From assembly GCF_008807075.1 (NCBI RefSeq), contig NZ_CP035632.1, positions 1,302,001-1,366,000 of the forward strand: DNA of 64,000 nt. The letters are read 5' to 3'. Every line of letters starts with the position of its first letter. Within the stretch, counting starts at the first letter, position 1. The notes under the pieces were generated by a model, which searched no databases, was not told the DNA's origin, and saw only the letters and a list, made by a program, of their open reading frames with translations. A program made the position numbers and the translations under genes. This document shows positions 1 through 8,600 of this stretch, piece by piece. The stretch is from Synechococcus sp. RSCCF101. Lineage in GTDB: Bacteria > Cyanobacteriota > Cyanobacteriia > PCC-6307 > Cyanobiaceae.

Positions 1-1504
1 CCCAGCTGATCGAATCCGAGAGCAGGGTGTTCAGCGCGATCAGGGGACCCGCCACCGACTGACCGGAGCCCACCGCCCTGAATTCGAAGCGGTTGCCGGT
101 GAAGGCGAAGGGGGAGGTGCGGTTGCGATCGCCGGGATCCTTCGGGAACTCGGGCAGGGTGTCGATGCCCAGGCTCATCAGACCACCGTCAGTGGAGGCC
201 TTGAGATCGCCGGCGCGGATCTGATTGAACACATCCTCCAGCTGGCTGCCCAGATAGACCGAGATGATCGCCGGCGGGGCTTCGTTGGCGCCGAGGCGGT
301 GGTCATTGCTGGCGCTGGCGATCACGGCCCGCATCAGCGGTCCGTAGAGATGCACCCCGCGGATCACCGCCGCGCAGAACAGCAGGAACTGCATGTTCTC
401 GTGGGGAGTCTTGCCCGGGTCGAGCAGATTGCCCTGGCTGGAATTACCCAGGGACCAGTTGACGTGCTTGCCGGAGCCGTTGATGCCCTCGAAGGGCTTT
501 TCATGCAGCAGACAGGTGAAGCCGTGCTTCTTGGCCGTGTTCTTCAGCACGGTCATGATCAGCTGCTGGTGATCGGTGGCCACGTTGGCCGCCTCGAAGT
601 AAGGCGCGATCTCGAACTGACCGGGCGCCACCTCGTTGTGACGCGTCTTGGCGGGAATGCCGAGCCGGTAGAGGCGGTGCTCCACGTCCTGCATGAACAC
701 CTGCACCCGCTCCGGGATGGCACCGAAGTAGTGGTCATCGAACTGCTGTCCCTTGGCCGAGGGGGCTCCCAGGAGGGTGCGGCCGGTGAGCATCAGGTCC
801 TGGCGCAGCGGCAGGAAGGCGCTGTCCACCAGGAAGTACTCCTGCTCGGCGCCGCAGCTGGAGTTGATCGGGGCGATGGTCTCCTCACCCAGCAGACGCA
901 GCAGACGCTGGGCCTGTTTGTTGAGGGTGGCGTTGGAGCGCAGCAGCGGTGTCTTCTTGTCGAGGGCCTCACCGGTCCAGGAGACGAAGACCGTGGGAAT
1001 GCACAGAGTGATGCCGTTCTCGGTCTCCATCAGGTAGGCCGGACTGGTCACATCCCAGGCCGTGTAGCCGCGGGCCTCGAAGGTGGTGCGGATGCCGCCG
1101 TTGGGGAAGGAGGAGCCGTCAGGCTCGCCCTGCACCAGCAGCTTGCCGGAGAATTCCGCCAGGGCCGTTCCATCGCCCTGGGGCACGATGAAACCGTCGT
1201 GCTTCTCAGCCGTCAGGCTGGTGAGGGGATAGAAGACGTGGGCGTAGTAGAGCGCGCCCCGGTTCATCGCCCAGTCCTTCATGGCCTGAGCCACCATGTC
1301 GGCCACCGAGAGATCCAGCTTGCCGCCGTCGCGGATGGTGCGCTGGATCGACTTGAAGGCCGCCTTGGGCAGCGCATCCTTCATCTTCGCGAGGGTGAAC
1401 ACATCGCGCGCCCAGAGGCTCTCGAGCGACTCCACCTCTGGCGTGGGCACAGGCGGTCTCCCGGCGATCTGCTGAATGGCCGAGAAACGGTTGGGGCTGG
1501 GCAT
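1..1504 (-). CDS. glnN: Glutamine synthetase type III (GlnN), C-terminus cut by window edge
   Basis: ATP-dependent ligation of ammonia to glutamate, the entry step of nitrogen assimilation. Translating the minus strand from ATG at 1504 gives [20 protein letters not shown], then the type III hallmarks: a long N-terminal region, the active-site stretches [14 protein letters not shown] and [14 protein letters not shown], and the nucleotide and metal region around [18 protein letters not shown]. About 501 residues are present and the frame is still open at position 1, so roughly 220 C-terminal residues of this ~720-residue family are missing. The gene lies close to the P-II gene and the guanidinase operon, a nitrogen-rich neighbourhood. 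GlnN is nitrogen-regulated by NtcA in other cyanobacteria, but I found no clean GTAN8TAC box in 1505-1600. Confidence 0.95.
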   Translation of the reverse strand, partial: MPSPNRFSAIQQIAGRPPVPTPEVESLESLWARDVFTLAKMKDALPKAAFKSIQRTIRDGGKLDLSVADMVAQAMKDWAMNRGALYYAHVFYPLTSLTAEKHDGFIVPQGDGTALAEFSGKLLVQGEPDGSSFPNGGIRTTFEARGYTAWDVTSPAYLMETENGITLCIPTVFVSWTGEALDKKTPLLRSNATLNKQAQRLLRLLGEETIAPINSSCGAEQEYFLVDSAFLPLRQDLMLTGRTLLGAPSAKGQQFDDHYFGAIPERVQVFMQDVEHRLYRLGIPAKTRHNEVAPGQFEIAPYFEAANVATDHQQLIMTVLKNTAKKHGFTCLLHEKPFEGINGSGKHVNWSLGNSSQGNLLDPGKTPHENMQFLLFCAAVIRGVHLYGPLMRAVIASASNDHRLGANEAPPAIISVYLGSQLEDVFNQIRAGDLKASTDGGLMSLGIDTLPEFPKDPGDRNRTSPFAFTGNRFEFRAVGSGQSVAGPLIALNTLLSDSISW

Positions 1505-1599
1505 GAAGAGAGGGCGTTGGTGACCAATGGCCGAACCCTCATGCAACGGAACCGAGGTGGATCCCGAATGACGCGATTGTTACCGAATCCCCTTTCGTT

Positions 1600-2613
1600 T
1601 CAATGGCTTTCATCTGAGCGGCCATCGTCCGGCAGACGCAGCTGCGTGGCGTAAGGGCCCTGACCGTCCAGGCAGGCGGAGCCGCAGTGGCAGCCGAGGC
1701 TGATGGCCTCCCGCAGGCTCCAGCCCGCCGCCAGTCCCACCGTCACCCCCGCCGCGAAGCTGTCGCCGGCGCCGTAGGCATCCACGACCGCAGCGGTGCG
1801 CGGCGGCGCCGAGAACCGGCCGCCGGGGAAGACCTCGCCCCCCGCCGCACCGGCCGTGCGGATGACACAAACCGGCGGAGCGGGCAGCTGATCAGCCGCC
1901 AGCGCCTCACCAGGGTCGAGGGCGCTGCCGATCAGGGAATCGAGACGCACCCCCGAGGCCTCGAGAACGGCCTGCCGGACGCGCGGGGTGGCCGTGAGGA
2001 CCCTCGCCCGGCGGGCCAGCTGCAGCGCCGGCGCATCGCACGCCGTGGCGAAGACACCGTGGCGGTCCGCCAGCTCCGTCCAGGGCAGAGCGTCGGCGGC
2101 ACACGGCTGCAGGCGTTCGCCGATCACGGTGATCGTGCGCTCGCCACCGCTCTCGACGAAGGTGATCGCCTGGCGGGTGGGAGCATCCCGCCAGGCGATG
2201 TGAGGGTCGAGCCCCAGCCGCACCAGTTCCTCGGCGGCGCGCGCACCGGCCGCATCCCGGCCCAGGGCCGTGAGGAAGCGCACGCGACCGGGCCGCAGCC
2301 GCGCCATCTGAGCCGCCACCACCGGCCCGCCCCCGGCCGCCATCACCGCCAGATCCCGGCCGTGGGCCACCTCTCCGGGTCGGGGCAACCGGTCCACCCG
2401 CACGAAGGTCACCACCTCCGTGTGCCCCACCACCGCCAGCTGCAGGTCGCTCAGGGGTGGCAGAGCCTCCAGGGGCAGGGGCGACCAGAGGTCCGAAGGG
2501 ACGGAGAGCGCCTCCTGCCGCGAGGGTGGATGAGCTGGCACGGCCCTGTCCGGCACGACTGCCGGGATCCTGCTCGAGGGCCCTGCCACAGTGCGGACAG
2601 CCGCCGAGTCCAC
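1600..2613 (-). CDS. PfkB-family carbohydrate (ribokinase-like) kinase
   Basis: Probable sugar or nucleoside kinase of the PfkB/ribokinase fold. The C-terminal signature VVDAYGAGDSFAAGVTVGLA carries the anion-hole GAGD with the catalytic Asp. An N-terminal Gly-rich stretch (AAGGGPVVAAQMARL) matches the substrate-binding side of the family. The substrate cannot be told from sequence. The annotated ATG at 2613 overlaps the start of the divergent oxygenase, and the first ~50 residues look like non-homologous leader. GTG codons at 2556 or 2541 are alternative starts and would give a length nearer the usual ~300 residues. The 3' end lies 96 bases from the glnN start. Confidence 0.85.
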   Translation of the reverse strand: MDSAAVRTVAGPSSRIPAVVPDRAVPAHPPSRQEALSVPSDLWSPLPLEALPPLSDLQLAVVGHTEVVTFVRVDRLPRPGEVAHGRDLAVMAAGGGPVVAAQMARLRPGRVRFLTALGRDAAGARAAEELVRLGLDPHIAWRDAPTRQAITFVESGGERTITVIGERLQPCAADALPWTELADRHGVFATACDAPALQLARRARVLTATPRVRQAVLEASGVRLDSLIGSALDPGEALAADQLPAPPVCVIRTAGAAGGEVFPGGRFSAPPRTAAVVDAYGAGDSFAAGVTVGLAAGWSLREAISLGCHCGSACLDGQGPYATQLRLPDDGRSDESH

Positions 2614-2615
2614 CC

Positions 2616-3341
2616 GTGGAGGTGCTGGATCTGTTTCCGCGCTCCATTCTCCGGGGCGAACTCAAGCCGGATCTGCTCGAACGGCTGATCGCCCATTCCC
2701 GCAGCGTGCTCCGGCAACCGGAGGCCAGCCCCGACGCCTCGGTGAAACTGGCGGGGCAGCTCAGCCAGCAGCGGGAGCTGAATCCGGCCCAGCCGGCGGT
2801 GGAGGAGCTGTGCCGCACGGCATTGCTGCCGGGCTGCGAGCGCTGGATCCGCCACGTGATCGACCGTCAGCCGCCGCAGGGCCGCGGCCCCTGGACGCCG
2901 GGTCGCTACCGCCTGCAGCTGATCGATGTCTGGCTCAACTGCCAGTGCGCCGGCGACTACAACCCCACCCACACCCACGGCGGCAGCTTCTCCGGGGTGG
3001 TGTTCCTCCAGGTGCCGGATCAGATCCGTCCGGATCGCTTCGATGGCCAGCTCTGCTTCCACGGCCCCGAGGAATGGCACATCCAGAGCTTTCGCACCGG
3101 CATGGCGCACTACGTGATGCCGGAACCCGGGGCGTTCTATGTGTTCCCGGCCTGGCAGCCCCATTCGGTGGCCCCGTTCCGGGGCGAGGGGCAGCGCTGG
3201 TCTCTGGCCTTCAACGTGCTGGCGGTGCCGCAGCCGTCGGGGCCGTCCGCGCCGTCCCTCTCGGTGCAGGAGCCGCGGCGGGCGGCGGCGGCCGGCAATG
3301 TGTCGCTCTCGAGCGAGCGGCCTCGACCCTCGGGCTTCTGA
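2616..3341 (+). CDS. 2OG-Fe(II) oxygenase-like protein (TIGR02466 type)
   Basis: Putative 2-oxoglutarate/Fe(II)-dependent dioxygenase with a double-stranded beta-helix fold. The metal-binding region NPTHTHGGSFSGVVFLQVP resembles the family's HxH...SGV motif. The downstream FPAWQPHSVAPF and the Arg in GEGQRWSLAFN fit the distal His and the 2OG-binding Arg. The reading frame is open from 2457, but residues before VEVLDLFPRSIL look like leader. I therefore chose the in-frame GTG at 2616, with GTG 2622 as an alternative, giving about 241 residues. The last ~35 residues are Pro/Ser/Arg-rich and probably disordered. The substrate is unknown. The gene is transcribed divergently from the PfkB kinase. 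Confidence 0.8.
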   Translation: MEVLDLFPRSILRGELKPDLLERLIAHSRSVLRQPEASPDASVKLAGQLSQQRELNPAQPAVEELCRTALLPGCERWIRHVIDRQPPQGRGPWTPGRYRLQLIDVWLNCQCAGDYNPTHTHGGSFSGVVFLQVPDQIRPDRFDGQLCFHGPEEWHIQSFRTGMAHYVMPEPGAFYVFPAWQPHSVAPFRGEGQRWSLAFNVLAVPQPSGPSAPSLSVQEPRRAAAAGNVSLSSERPRPSGF

Positions 3342-3359
3342 GCCGATGCCGATCATTCG

Positions 3360-3373
3360 GTAGTGACGGCCAC
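3360..3373 (+). promoter_or_regulatory. Weak NtcA-like site upstream of the guanidine riboswitch
   Basis: GTA-gtgacggc-CAC differs at one position from the NtcA consensus GTAN8TAC and lies about 45 bases before the aptamer. NtcA control would suit a nitrogen-scavenging operon. No convincing TAN3T -10 element is visible at the expected spacing, so this is only a candidate. Confidence 0.2.
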
Positions 3374-3416
3374 ATCCCCGGGCCGGGCCGCTGCGCAGGA
3401 TGAACGGGCGGACATC

Positions 3417-3534
3417 GCTCCTAGGGTTCCGGTCGCCATCCGGTGGTGCCCCCACCAGGGCGGCGATGACTGGTCCGAGAGGGGCGACCCGGGAGCACCG
3501 CTGCCGGGTCACGGAGGGATAAAAGCCCGGGAGA
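3417..3534 (+). ncRNA. Guanidine-I riboswitch (ykkC class) aptamer
   Basis: Three conserved ykkC/guanidine-I blocks occur in the right order and spacing: CTAGGGTTCCG at 3421-3431, ACTGGTCCGAGAG at 3469-3481 and ACGGAGGGATAAAAGCCCGG at 3511-3530. The ends can form the closing helix: CTCC (3418-3421) with GGAG (3530-3533), and GGG (3424-3426) with CCC (3526-3528). The aptamer ends about 28 bases before the guanidine hydrolase ATG, in the same orientation. Known members of this class bind free guanidinium and switch on guanidine export or degradation genes, so control of the whole downstream operon is expected. Confidence 0.93.
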
Positions 3535-3556
3535 CCGCTCAACCAGAGACCTCCCG
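3528..3556 (+). promoter_or_regulatory. Candidate expression-platform hairpin of the guanidine riboswitch
   Basis: CGGGAG (3528-3533), the 3' strand of the aptamer closing helix, is also perfectly complementary to CTCCCG (3551-3556), seven bases before the ATG at 3563. The two pairings exclude each other. No U-tract follows, so this is not a classical terminator. Control of translation start is the simpler reading, although no clear Shine-Dalgarno sequence is visible. The base complementarity is seen; its function is inferred. Confidence 0.4.
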
Positions 3557-3562
3557 CCGCCC

Positions 3563-4753
3563 ATGACCTCGTCCCAAGCGTCCGGCGCTGCCTTCGAGCG
3601 ACGCGACCCCAGCCAGGGCATGGAGGCCCTGGAGAAGGAAGCCCGGCTCCCGCTCACCGGCTGGCAGCAGGAGGTGGACCGTGGCAAGGCCCTCGGCCTC
3701 GAGGCCGCCGCCAGCATCGTCGATCGACGCCTCTCCACCTTTTCCCGCGGCGAGCTGCCCCACTACGCGGGCATCAACACCTTCATGAAGGCGCCCTATC
3801 TGGAGGATGTGAACCAGGTGGGGAACTACGACGTGGCCATCCTGGGGGTTCCCCACGACAGCGGCACCACCTACCGCCCCGGCACACGCTTCGGGCCCCA
3901 GGGCATCCGCCGCATCTCAGCTCTCTACACCCCCTACAACTACGAAATGGGGGTGGACCTGCGCGAGCAGATCAGCCTCTGCGATGTGGGCGACATCTTC
4001 ACCATTCCCGCCAACAACGAGAAGTCCTTCGACCAGATCTCCAAGGGGGTCGCCCACGTCTTCGCCAGCGGCGCCTTCCCGATCATTCTCGGTGGCGATC
4101 ACTCGATCGGCTTTCCCACGGTGCGGGGGGTCTGCCGCCATCTGGGCGATCGCAAGGTGGGCATCATCCATTTCGACCGGCACGTCGACACCCAGGAGAC
4201 GGATCTGGATGAACGGATGCACACCTGTCCCTGGTTCCACGCCACCAACATGGCGAATGCACCGGCGCGGAATCTGGTGCAGCTGGGCATCGGCGGCTGG
4301 CAGGTGCCCCGCGAGGGGGTGAAGGTGTGCCGGGAACGGGGCACCAACGTGCTCACGGTGACCGACATCTGCGACATGGGCCTCGAGGCGGCGGCGGAGT
4401 TCGCGATCGAGCGGGCCACCGACGGCACCGACTGCGTCTACATCTCCTTCGACATCGACTGCATCGATGCCGGCTTCGTGCCGGGGACCGGCTGGCCGGA
4501 GCCCGGCGGCCTGCTGCCCCGAGAGGCCCTGAAACTGCTGGAGCTGATCGTGCGTCGGGTCCCCGTCTGCGGGTTGGAAGTGGTGGAGGTCTCCCCTCCC
4601 TACGACATCAGCGACATGACCTCGCTGATGGCGACCCGTGTGATCTGCGACACCATGGCCCACCTCGTGGTGAGCGGTCAGCTGCCCCGCCGCGAGCGTC
4701 CGGGCTGGCTGCATGACACCTGCAACATGGCCGTCGATCAGGCCTGGAGGTGA
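3563..4753 (+). CDS. gdmH: Ni-dependent guanidine hydrolase (GdmH), ureohydrolase family
   Basis: Hydrolyses guanidine to ammonia and urea. It has the arginase/agmatinase fold with all dinuclear metal-site motifs: GGDHSIG near residue 176, FDRHVDTQ near 204 and SFDIDCID near 294. In the second motif Arg replaces the usual Ala of DAHxD, as I recall from the cyanobacterial guanidinase Sll1077. The 396-residue length includes an N-terminal extension of about 80 residues, longer than typical agmatinases and also guanidinase-like. The guanidine-I riboswitch upstream and the hypA/hypB pair downstream match the described nickel-dependent guanidinase locus, which separates it from agmatinase. It is first gene of the operon. 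Confidence 0.93.
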   Translation: MTSSQASGAAFERRDPSQGMEALEKEARLPLTGWQQEVDRGKALGLEAAASIVDRRLSTFSRGELPHYAGINTFMKAPYLEDVNQVGNYDVAILGVPHDSGTTYRPGTRFGPQGIRRISALYTPYNYEMGVDLREQISLCDVGDIFTIPANNEKSFDQISKGVAHVFASGAFPIILGGDHSIGFPTVRGVCRHLGDRKVGIIHFDRHVDTQETDLDERMHTCPWFHATNMANAPARNLVQLGIGGWQVPREGVKVCRERGTNVLTVTDICDMGLEAAAEFAIERATDGTDCVYISFDIDCIDAGFVPGTGWPEPGGLLPREALKLLELIVRRVPVCGLEVVEVSPPYDISDMTSLMATRVICDTMAHLVVSGQLPRRERPGWLHDTCNMAVDQAWR

Positions 4754-4756
4754 GTC

Positions 4757-5164
4757 ATGCATGAAGTGGACATGACCCGCTGCCTGTTGCTGGCCCTGGA
4801 GGAGTGGCGCCAGCAGCACCACACCGACCGGCCCCGGGTGGAGACGGTTCACCTCGACGTGGGTCGCTTCACCTGCGTCGAACCCGACGCCCTCCTGGGC
4901 ACCTACGCCGCCGCCGTCGCCGGCAGCTGGCTGGATGGCTCCCGTCTGACCATCCACACCATTCCCCTGGTGGGCCGCTGCTCCTGCTGCCGGGCCACCT
5001 ATTCCCCCAGCGCCGAAGAGGCCTACCGCTCTCCCTGCTGCGACCGGCCGCTCGAGGAGATCGTCTCCGGCCGGGAACTGCGCATCCGGGATGTGGAGTA
5101 CACGCTTCCCTCCGGCGAATCGATCGCCGCCCCCCTCGCCGCAGCGGCGGCCCATCGCACCTGA
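4757..5164 (+). CDS. hypA: HypA-family nickel chaperone for guanidine hydrolase
   Basis: Small nickel-insertion accessory protein of 135 residues. It starts with MHE, whose His2 and Glu3 bind Ni in the HypA family. It also contains a cysteine-rich zinc-finger region: GRCSCC about 75 residues in, then SPCCDRP. It begins three bases after the guanidinase stop codon. No hydrogenase gene is in the window, so the likely client is the guanidine hydrolase, as shown for the equivalent cyanobacterial accessory proteins. The tail after residue ~115 is Ala-rich and probably disordered. Confidence 0.9.
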   Translation: MHEVDMTRCLLLALEEWRQQHHTDRPRVETVHLDVGRFTCVEPDALLGTYAAAVAGSWLDGSRLTIHTIPLVGRCSCCRATYSPSAEEAYRSPCCDRPLEEIVSGRELRIRDVEYTLPSGESIAAPLAAAAAHRT

Positions 5165-5196
5165 AACCCTCACCCCATCGGGACCCGCCAAGCACC

Positions 5197-5913
5197 ATGC
5201 ACATGCCCCTTCAGGACACGCTCGGCATCAATCTGCTGGCGGCCAACAGCCGGCAGGCCGAGCACAACCGCAGTCATTTCGATGCCTGGGGCACCCTCTG
5301 TCTCAATGTGATGAGCAGCCCCGGAGCCGGCAAGACGTCCCTGCTGGAGCGAAGCCTGCCGGTGCTGGCCCGCAGCCTGCGAATGGCGGTGCTCGAGGGC
5401 GACATGACCACCCGGCTCGATGCGGAACGGCTCGAGGCCACCGGGATCCCCGTGGTGCCGATCACCACGGGTCGGGCCTGCCATCTGGATGCCGCCATGG
5501 TCTCCGGTGGGCTCAAGCTGCTGCGCCAGCGCCTGAACCCGGAGGAACTGGACCTGCTCTGGGTGGAGAACGTGGGCAATCTCGTCTGCCCGGCGGAATT
5601 CGAGGTGGGTGAACACCTCAAGGTGGCCCTGCTGAGCGTGACCGAGGGCGAGGACAAGCCGCTCAAGTACCCGGTGATGTTCCGGGAGGCCGACTGCGTG
5701 CTGATCACCAAGGTGGATCTGCTGCCCCACCTTCCCCTGGATGTGGCCGCACTCGAGCGCAACATCCACAGCGTCAACCCCGAAGCCACGGTGCTGCAGC
5801 TCTCGGCCATCAACGGCCGGGGCTTCGATCTCTGGCATGCCTGGATCGAGCGCCAGCGCAGCCTCCAGGCCGGCTCAGAGCAGCCCGCAGCCCTCGCGGC
5901 TGGTCCGCGCTGA
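5197..5913 (+). CDS. hypB: HypB-family GTPase, nickel insertion for guanidine hydrolase
   Basis: SIMIBI-class GTPase that drives nickel insertion together with HypA. The P-loop [14 protein letters not shown] lies near residue 40. Switch residues around [11 protein letters not shown], the metal-site region [18 protein letters not shown] and the guanine-specificity motif TKVDLLP follow in order. It lacks the N-terminal His-rich or CxxCGC nickel-storage segments of some HypB proteins. ATG 5197 was chosen because upstream in-frame sequence is non-homologous. It lies 32 bases after hypA, and the predicted product is 238 residues. Confidence 0.92.
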   Translation: MHMPLQDTLGINLLAANSRQAEHNRSHFDAWGTLCLNVMSSPGAGKTSLLERSLPVLARSLRMAVLEGDMTTRLDAERLEATGIPVVPITTGRACHLDAAMVSGGLKLLRQRLNPEELDLLWVENVGNLVCPAEFEVGEHLKVALLSVTEGEDKPLKYPVMFREADCVLITKVDLLPHLPLDVAALERNIHSVNPEATVLQLSAINGRGFDLWHAWIERQRSLQAGSEQPAALAAGPR

Positions 5914-5971
5914 CCGCCGGCGCCGCCCGGCGTCCGTTCCGTTCCGACTTCCCACCCATTTCCCGATTCCC

Positions 5972-6976
5972 ATGCTGCGACAACTCCGCACCCTTGCTCT
6001 CGCCGCCCTGGCCCTTGTTCTCGCCGTGGCCTGCGCCCGCGGCGGACCCGGCGGTGGCGGCTCCGCGACCGGTGAACCGATCGTGCTGGGCTACAGCAAC
6101 TGGGCCGGCTGGTGGCCCTGGGCGATCGCGGTGGAGGAGAAGCTGTTCGAGAAGAACGGCGTGAATGTGGAGATGCAGTGGTTCGACGGCTACGTGCAGT
6201 CGATGGAGACGTTCGCCGCCGGCAAGATCGACGGCAACAGCCAGACCCTCAACGACACCATCTCCTTTCTGCCCGGTGCCAACGGTGGAGCAGTGGTGGT
6301 GCTCGTGAACGACAACTCGGCCGGCAACGACCAGATCATCGCCGATGAGTCGATCCGCTCGATCAAGGAGCTCAAGGGCAAGACCGTGGCCGTCGAGGAG
6401 GGCGTTGTCGACGACTTCCTGCTCAGCCTGGCGCTGGAGGACAACGGCATGACCCGGGACGATGTGATCATCAAGGGCCTGCCCACCGATCAGGCGGCCA
6501 CGGCCTTCGCCGCCGGTCAGGTGGATGCGGTGGGCGCCTTCCCGCCCTTCACCGGCACCGCGATGAAGCGTGAGGGAGCCCACGTGATCGCCAGCTCCAA
6601 GGAGTACCCCGGCGCCATCCCCGACCTGATGGCCGTCAGCGCGGATCTGATCGATCAGCGGCCCGACGATGTGCAGAAGATCGTGCAGACCTGGTGGGAT
6701 GTGCGCGACTTCATGGCGGCCGAGCCCGAGCGCTCCGATGAAATCATGGCCCGCCGGGCCGGCATCACGCCCGAGGAATACGACCAGTACCGCGACGGCA
6801 CCCGCTTCTTCACGATCGAGGACAACATCGAGGCCTTCTCACCCGGCGAAGGCATGCAGCACATGCCCTACGCAGCCGAGAAGATGGCGGACTTCATGGT
6901 CAAGGTGGGCTTCATCCCCGAGAAGCCGGACATGAGCAACCTGTTCAATCCCAGCTTCATCAAGGCCCTCAGCTGA
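5972..6976 (+). CDS. ABC transporter substrate-binding lipoprotein (NMT1/TauA-like), probable guanidine uptake
   Basis: Periplasmic solute receptor. The N-terminus has a hydrophobic stretch ending in LAVACARGG, compatible with a lipoprotein signal and lipidated Cys. The mature domain opens with IVLGYSNWAGWWPWAIA and has the two-lobed NMT1/SsuA-like pattern, including GKTVAVEEGVVDDFLL. It is 334 residues long. The start at 5972 puts the signal peptide at the N-terminus. It lies between hypB and the permease in the same order as the Synechocystis guanidinase locus (sll1077-sll1082), so the ligand is probably guanidine or a related cation. That is inference from context. Confidence 0.87.
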   Translation: MLRQLRTLALAALALVLAVACARGGPGGGGSATGEPIVLGYSNWAGWWPWAIAVEEKLFEKNGVNVEMQWFDGYVQSMETFAAGKIDGNSQTLNDTISFLPGANGGAVVVLVNDNSAGNDQIIADESIRSIKELKGKTVAVEEGVVDDFLLSLALEDNGMTRDDVIIKGLPTDQAATAFAAGQVDAVGAFPPFTGTAMKREGAHVIASSKEYPGAIPDLMAVSADLIDQRPDDVQKIVQTWWDVRDFMAAEPERSDEIMARRAGITPEEYDQYRDGTRFFTIEDNIEAFSPGEGMQHMPYAAEKMADFMVKVGFIPEKPDMSNLFNPSFIKALS

Positions 6977-7010
6977 GGCCGACTCCCACCGCCCTCAGCC
7001 TCCACCACCC

Positions 7011-7826
7011 ATGACCCCGACTGCGTTCACCGGTGACGCCCAGCCCCCGGGCTGGCTCCGCTTCGGCCAGGTGCCCGGTCGCCAGACCCGCACGGCACTC
7101 CAGACCAGCTCCCTGCTGGTCCCGCTGCTGATCTGGCTGACGGTGAGCGCCTTCGGCTGGGTGGACAGCGCCTTCCTGCCCTCACCCGGCGCGGTGTATC
7201 GCTCGCTCGTGGAGATGATCCGCAGCGGCATCGTGTTCCAGGACATCACCGCCAGCACCGGCCGGGTGATGGCGGGTTTCGCCCTCGCCACGCTGGCGGC
7301 GATTCCGATCGGGATCCTGATGGGCTCCTATCCGGGCATCCGCGCCCTGCTGGAGCCGCTGATCGCGATGCTGCGCTACATGCCGGCGGCCGCGTTCATT
7401 CCGCTGCTCATCATCTATCTCGGCATCGGCGAAGAGCCTAAGATCGCGCTGATCTTCATCGGCACGGTCTTCTTCAACGTGCTGATGGTGATGGATGCGG
7501 TGAAATTCGTGCCTGAGGAGCTGGTGGAGACCACCCTCACCCTGGGCGGCAACACGCGCCAGCTGCTGCTGCAGGTGATCAGCCGCTACAGCATGCCCAG
7601 CATCATCGACACCCTCCGCATCAACATCGCCACCTCCTGGAACCTGGTGGTGATCGCGGAGCTAGTGGCCGCTGAAACCGGCCTGGGCAAGCGCATCCAG
7701 CTGGCCCAGCGCTTCTTCCTCACCGATCAGATCTTCGCTGTGCTGTTGGTGCTCGGCCTGATCGGCTTCGCCATCGACATGGCCTTCCGTCTGCTGCTGC
7801 GCGTCAGCTGCCGCTGGGCCACCTGA
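7011..7826 (+). CDS. ABC transporter permease (SsuC/TauC family), probable guanidine uptake
   Basis: Inner-membrane permease of 271 residues with about six hydrophobic segments. It has the binding-protein-dependent transport signature in the second half: the EAA-like stretch around ELVETTLTLGGNTRQLLL and the following helix SWNLVVIAELVAAETGLG. It follows the binding protein by 34 bases and precedes the ATPase by 6 bases, forming a complete importer. Substrate specificity rests on the binding protein and operon context only. Confidence 0.9.
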   Translation: MTPTAFTGDAQPPGWLRFGQVPGRQTRTALQTSSLLVPLLIWLTVSAFGWVDSAFLPSPGAVYRSLVEMIRSGIVFQDITASTGRVMAGFALATLAAIPIGILMGSYPGIRALLEPLIAMLRYMPAAAFIPLLIIYLGIGEEPKIALIFIGTVFFNVLMVMDAVKFVPEELVETTLTLGGNTRQLLLQVISRYSMPSIIDTLRINIATSWNLVVIAELVAAETGLGKRIQLAQRFFLTDQIFAVLLVLGLIGFAIDMAFRLLLRVSCRWAT

Positions 7827-7832
7827 CCCCCC

Positions 7833-8600
7833 ATGGAACTCCAGGTCCGCAACGTCAACAAGCAGTTCGGCGAGGGTGCCCGCCGCAAGCTCGTGCTCAG
7901 CGACATCAGCTTCACGATGCGCTCGGGCGACTTCACCGCCCTGGTCGGCAGTTCGGGCTCCGGCAAGAGCACCCTGCTGCGCCTGGTGGCCGGGCTGGAT
8001 CACCCCAGCAGCGGCTCGATCACCGTGGACGGCGAACCGGTGCGCGGACCGGGCCCCGACCGGGGCATGGTGTTCCAGAAGTACAGCCTCTATCCCTGGC
8101 TGACCGCCGCGGACAACGTGGCCTTCGGGATGCGTCTGAGGCGGATGCCCGAGCGGGAGGTGCGGGAGCGCACGGCCTATTTCCTCGAGGTGGTGGGCCT
8201 TCAGGACGCCGCCCGCAGGCTGCCGAAGGAACTCTCCGGCGGCATGCAGCAGCGGGTGGCGATCGCCCGGGCCCTGGCCACCGACCCCCGCGTGCTGCTG
8301 CTGGATGAACCCTTCGGGGCCCTGGACCTTCAGATCCGGGAGTCCATGCAGGACTTCATGGTGCAGCTCTGGCAGCGCACCGGCCTCACGGTGCTGCTGA
8401 TCACCCACGACGTGGAGGAGGCGCTGATCATGGCCCAGCGGGTCCATGTGCTCGCCCCCAATCCCGGCCGCATCATCCACACGGTGGACGTGACGCTGGA
8501 GAAAAGCGATCTCGAAGGGCTGCGGGTGGATCCCGATTTCCTGCACGTGCGCCAGGAGCTCGTGCACCAGCTGCGCAGCCTGGATGGACGCCTCAGCTGA
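7833..8600 (+). CDS. ABC transporter ATP-binding protein, probable guanidine uptake
   Basis: ATPase subunit of the preceding importer, 255 residues. It has Walker A GSSGSGKST near residue 42, Q-loop MVFQKYSLYPWLT, signature LSGGMQQRVAIARAL, Walker B VLLLDEPFGALD and H-loop LLITHDVEEAL. It belongs to the nitrate/sulfonate/taurine importer class. Its 3' end overlaps the Rieske gene start by 17 bases, which suggests translational coupling of transport with that oxygenase. Confidence 0.93.
   Translation: MELQVRNVNKQFGEGARRKLVLSDISFTMRSGDFTALVGSSGSGKSTLLRLVAGLDHPSSGSITVDGEPVRGPGPDRGMVFQKYSLYPWLTAADNVAFGMRLRRMPEREVRERTAYFLEVVGLQDAARRLPKELSGGMQQRVAIARALATDPRVLLLDEPFGALDLQIRESMQDFMVQLWQRTGLTVLLITHDVEEALIMAQRVHVLAPNPGRIIHTVDVTLEKSDLEGLRVDPDFLHVRQELVHQLRSLDGRLS

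Noticed and set aside
1505-1599. NtcA box upstream of glnN
   Set aside because: The best minus-strand match (GTA-N8-GTC near 1570-1583) has two mismatches in the second half-site, too weak to list.
299-1654. 451-residue plus-strand open frame opposite glnN
   Set aside because: Composition is His/Gly/Arg-rich and it mirrors the conserved glutamine synthetase codons; a shadow frame.
3363-3566. 67-residue plus-strand frame over the riboswitch
   Set aside because: It lies on the aptamer; its sequence follows from conserved RNA blocks and has no protein-like pattern.
3563-4753. Agmatinase or arginase assignment for the ureohydrolase
   Set aside because: Metal motifs fit the whole superfamily, but the guanidine-I riboswitch, FDRHVD variant, long N-terminus and nickel chaperones favour guanidine hydrolase.
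4757-5913. hypA/hypB as evidence for a [NiFe] hydrogenase
   Set aside because: No hydrogenase subunit or other hyp gene is present, and the pair sits directly after the guanidine hydrolase, whose nickel loading explains it.
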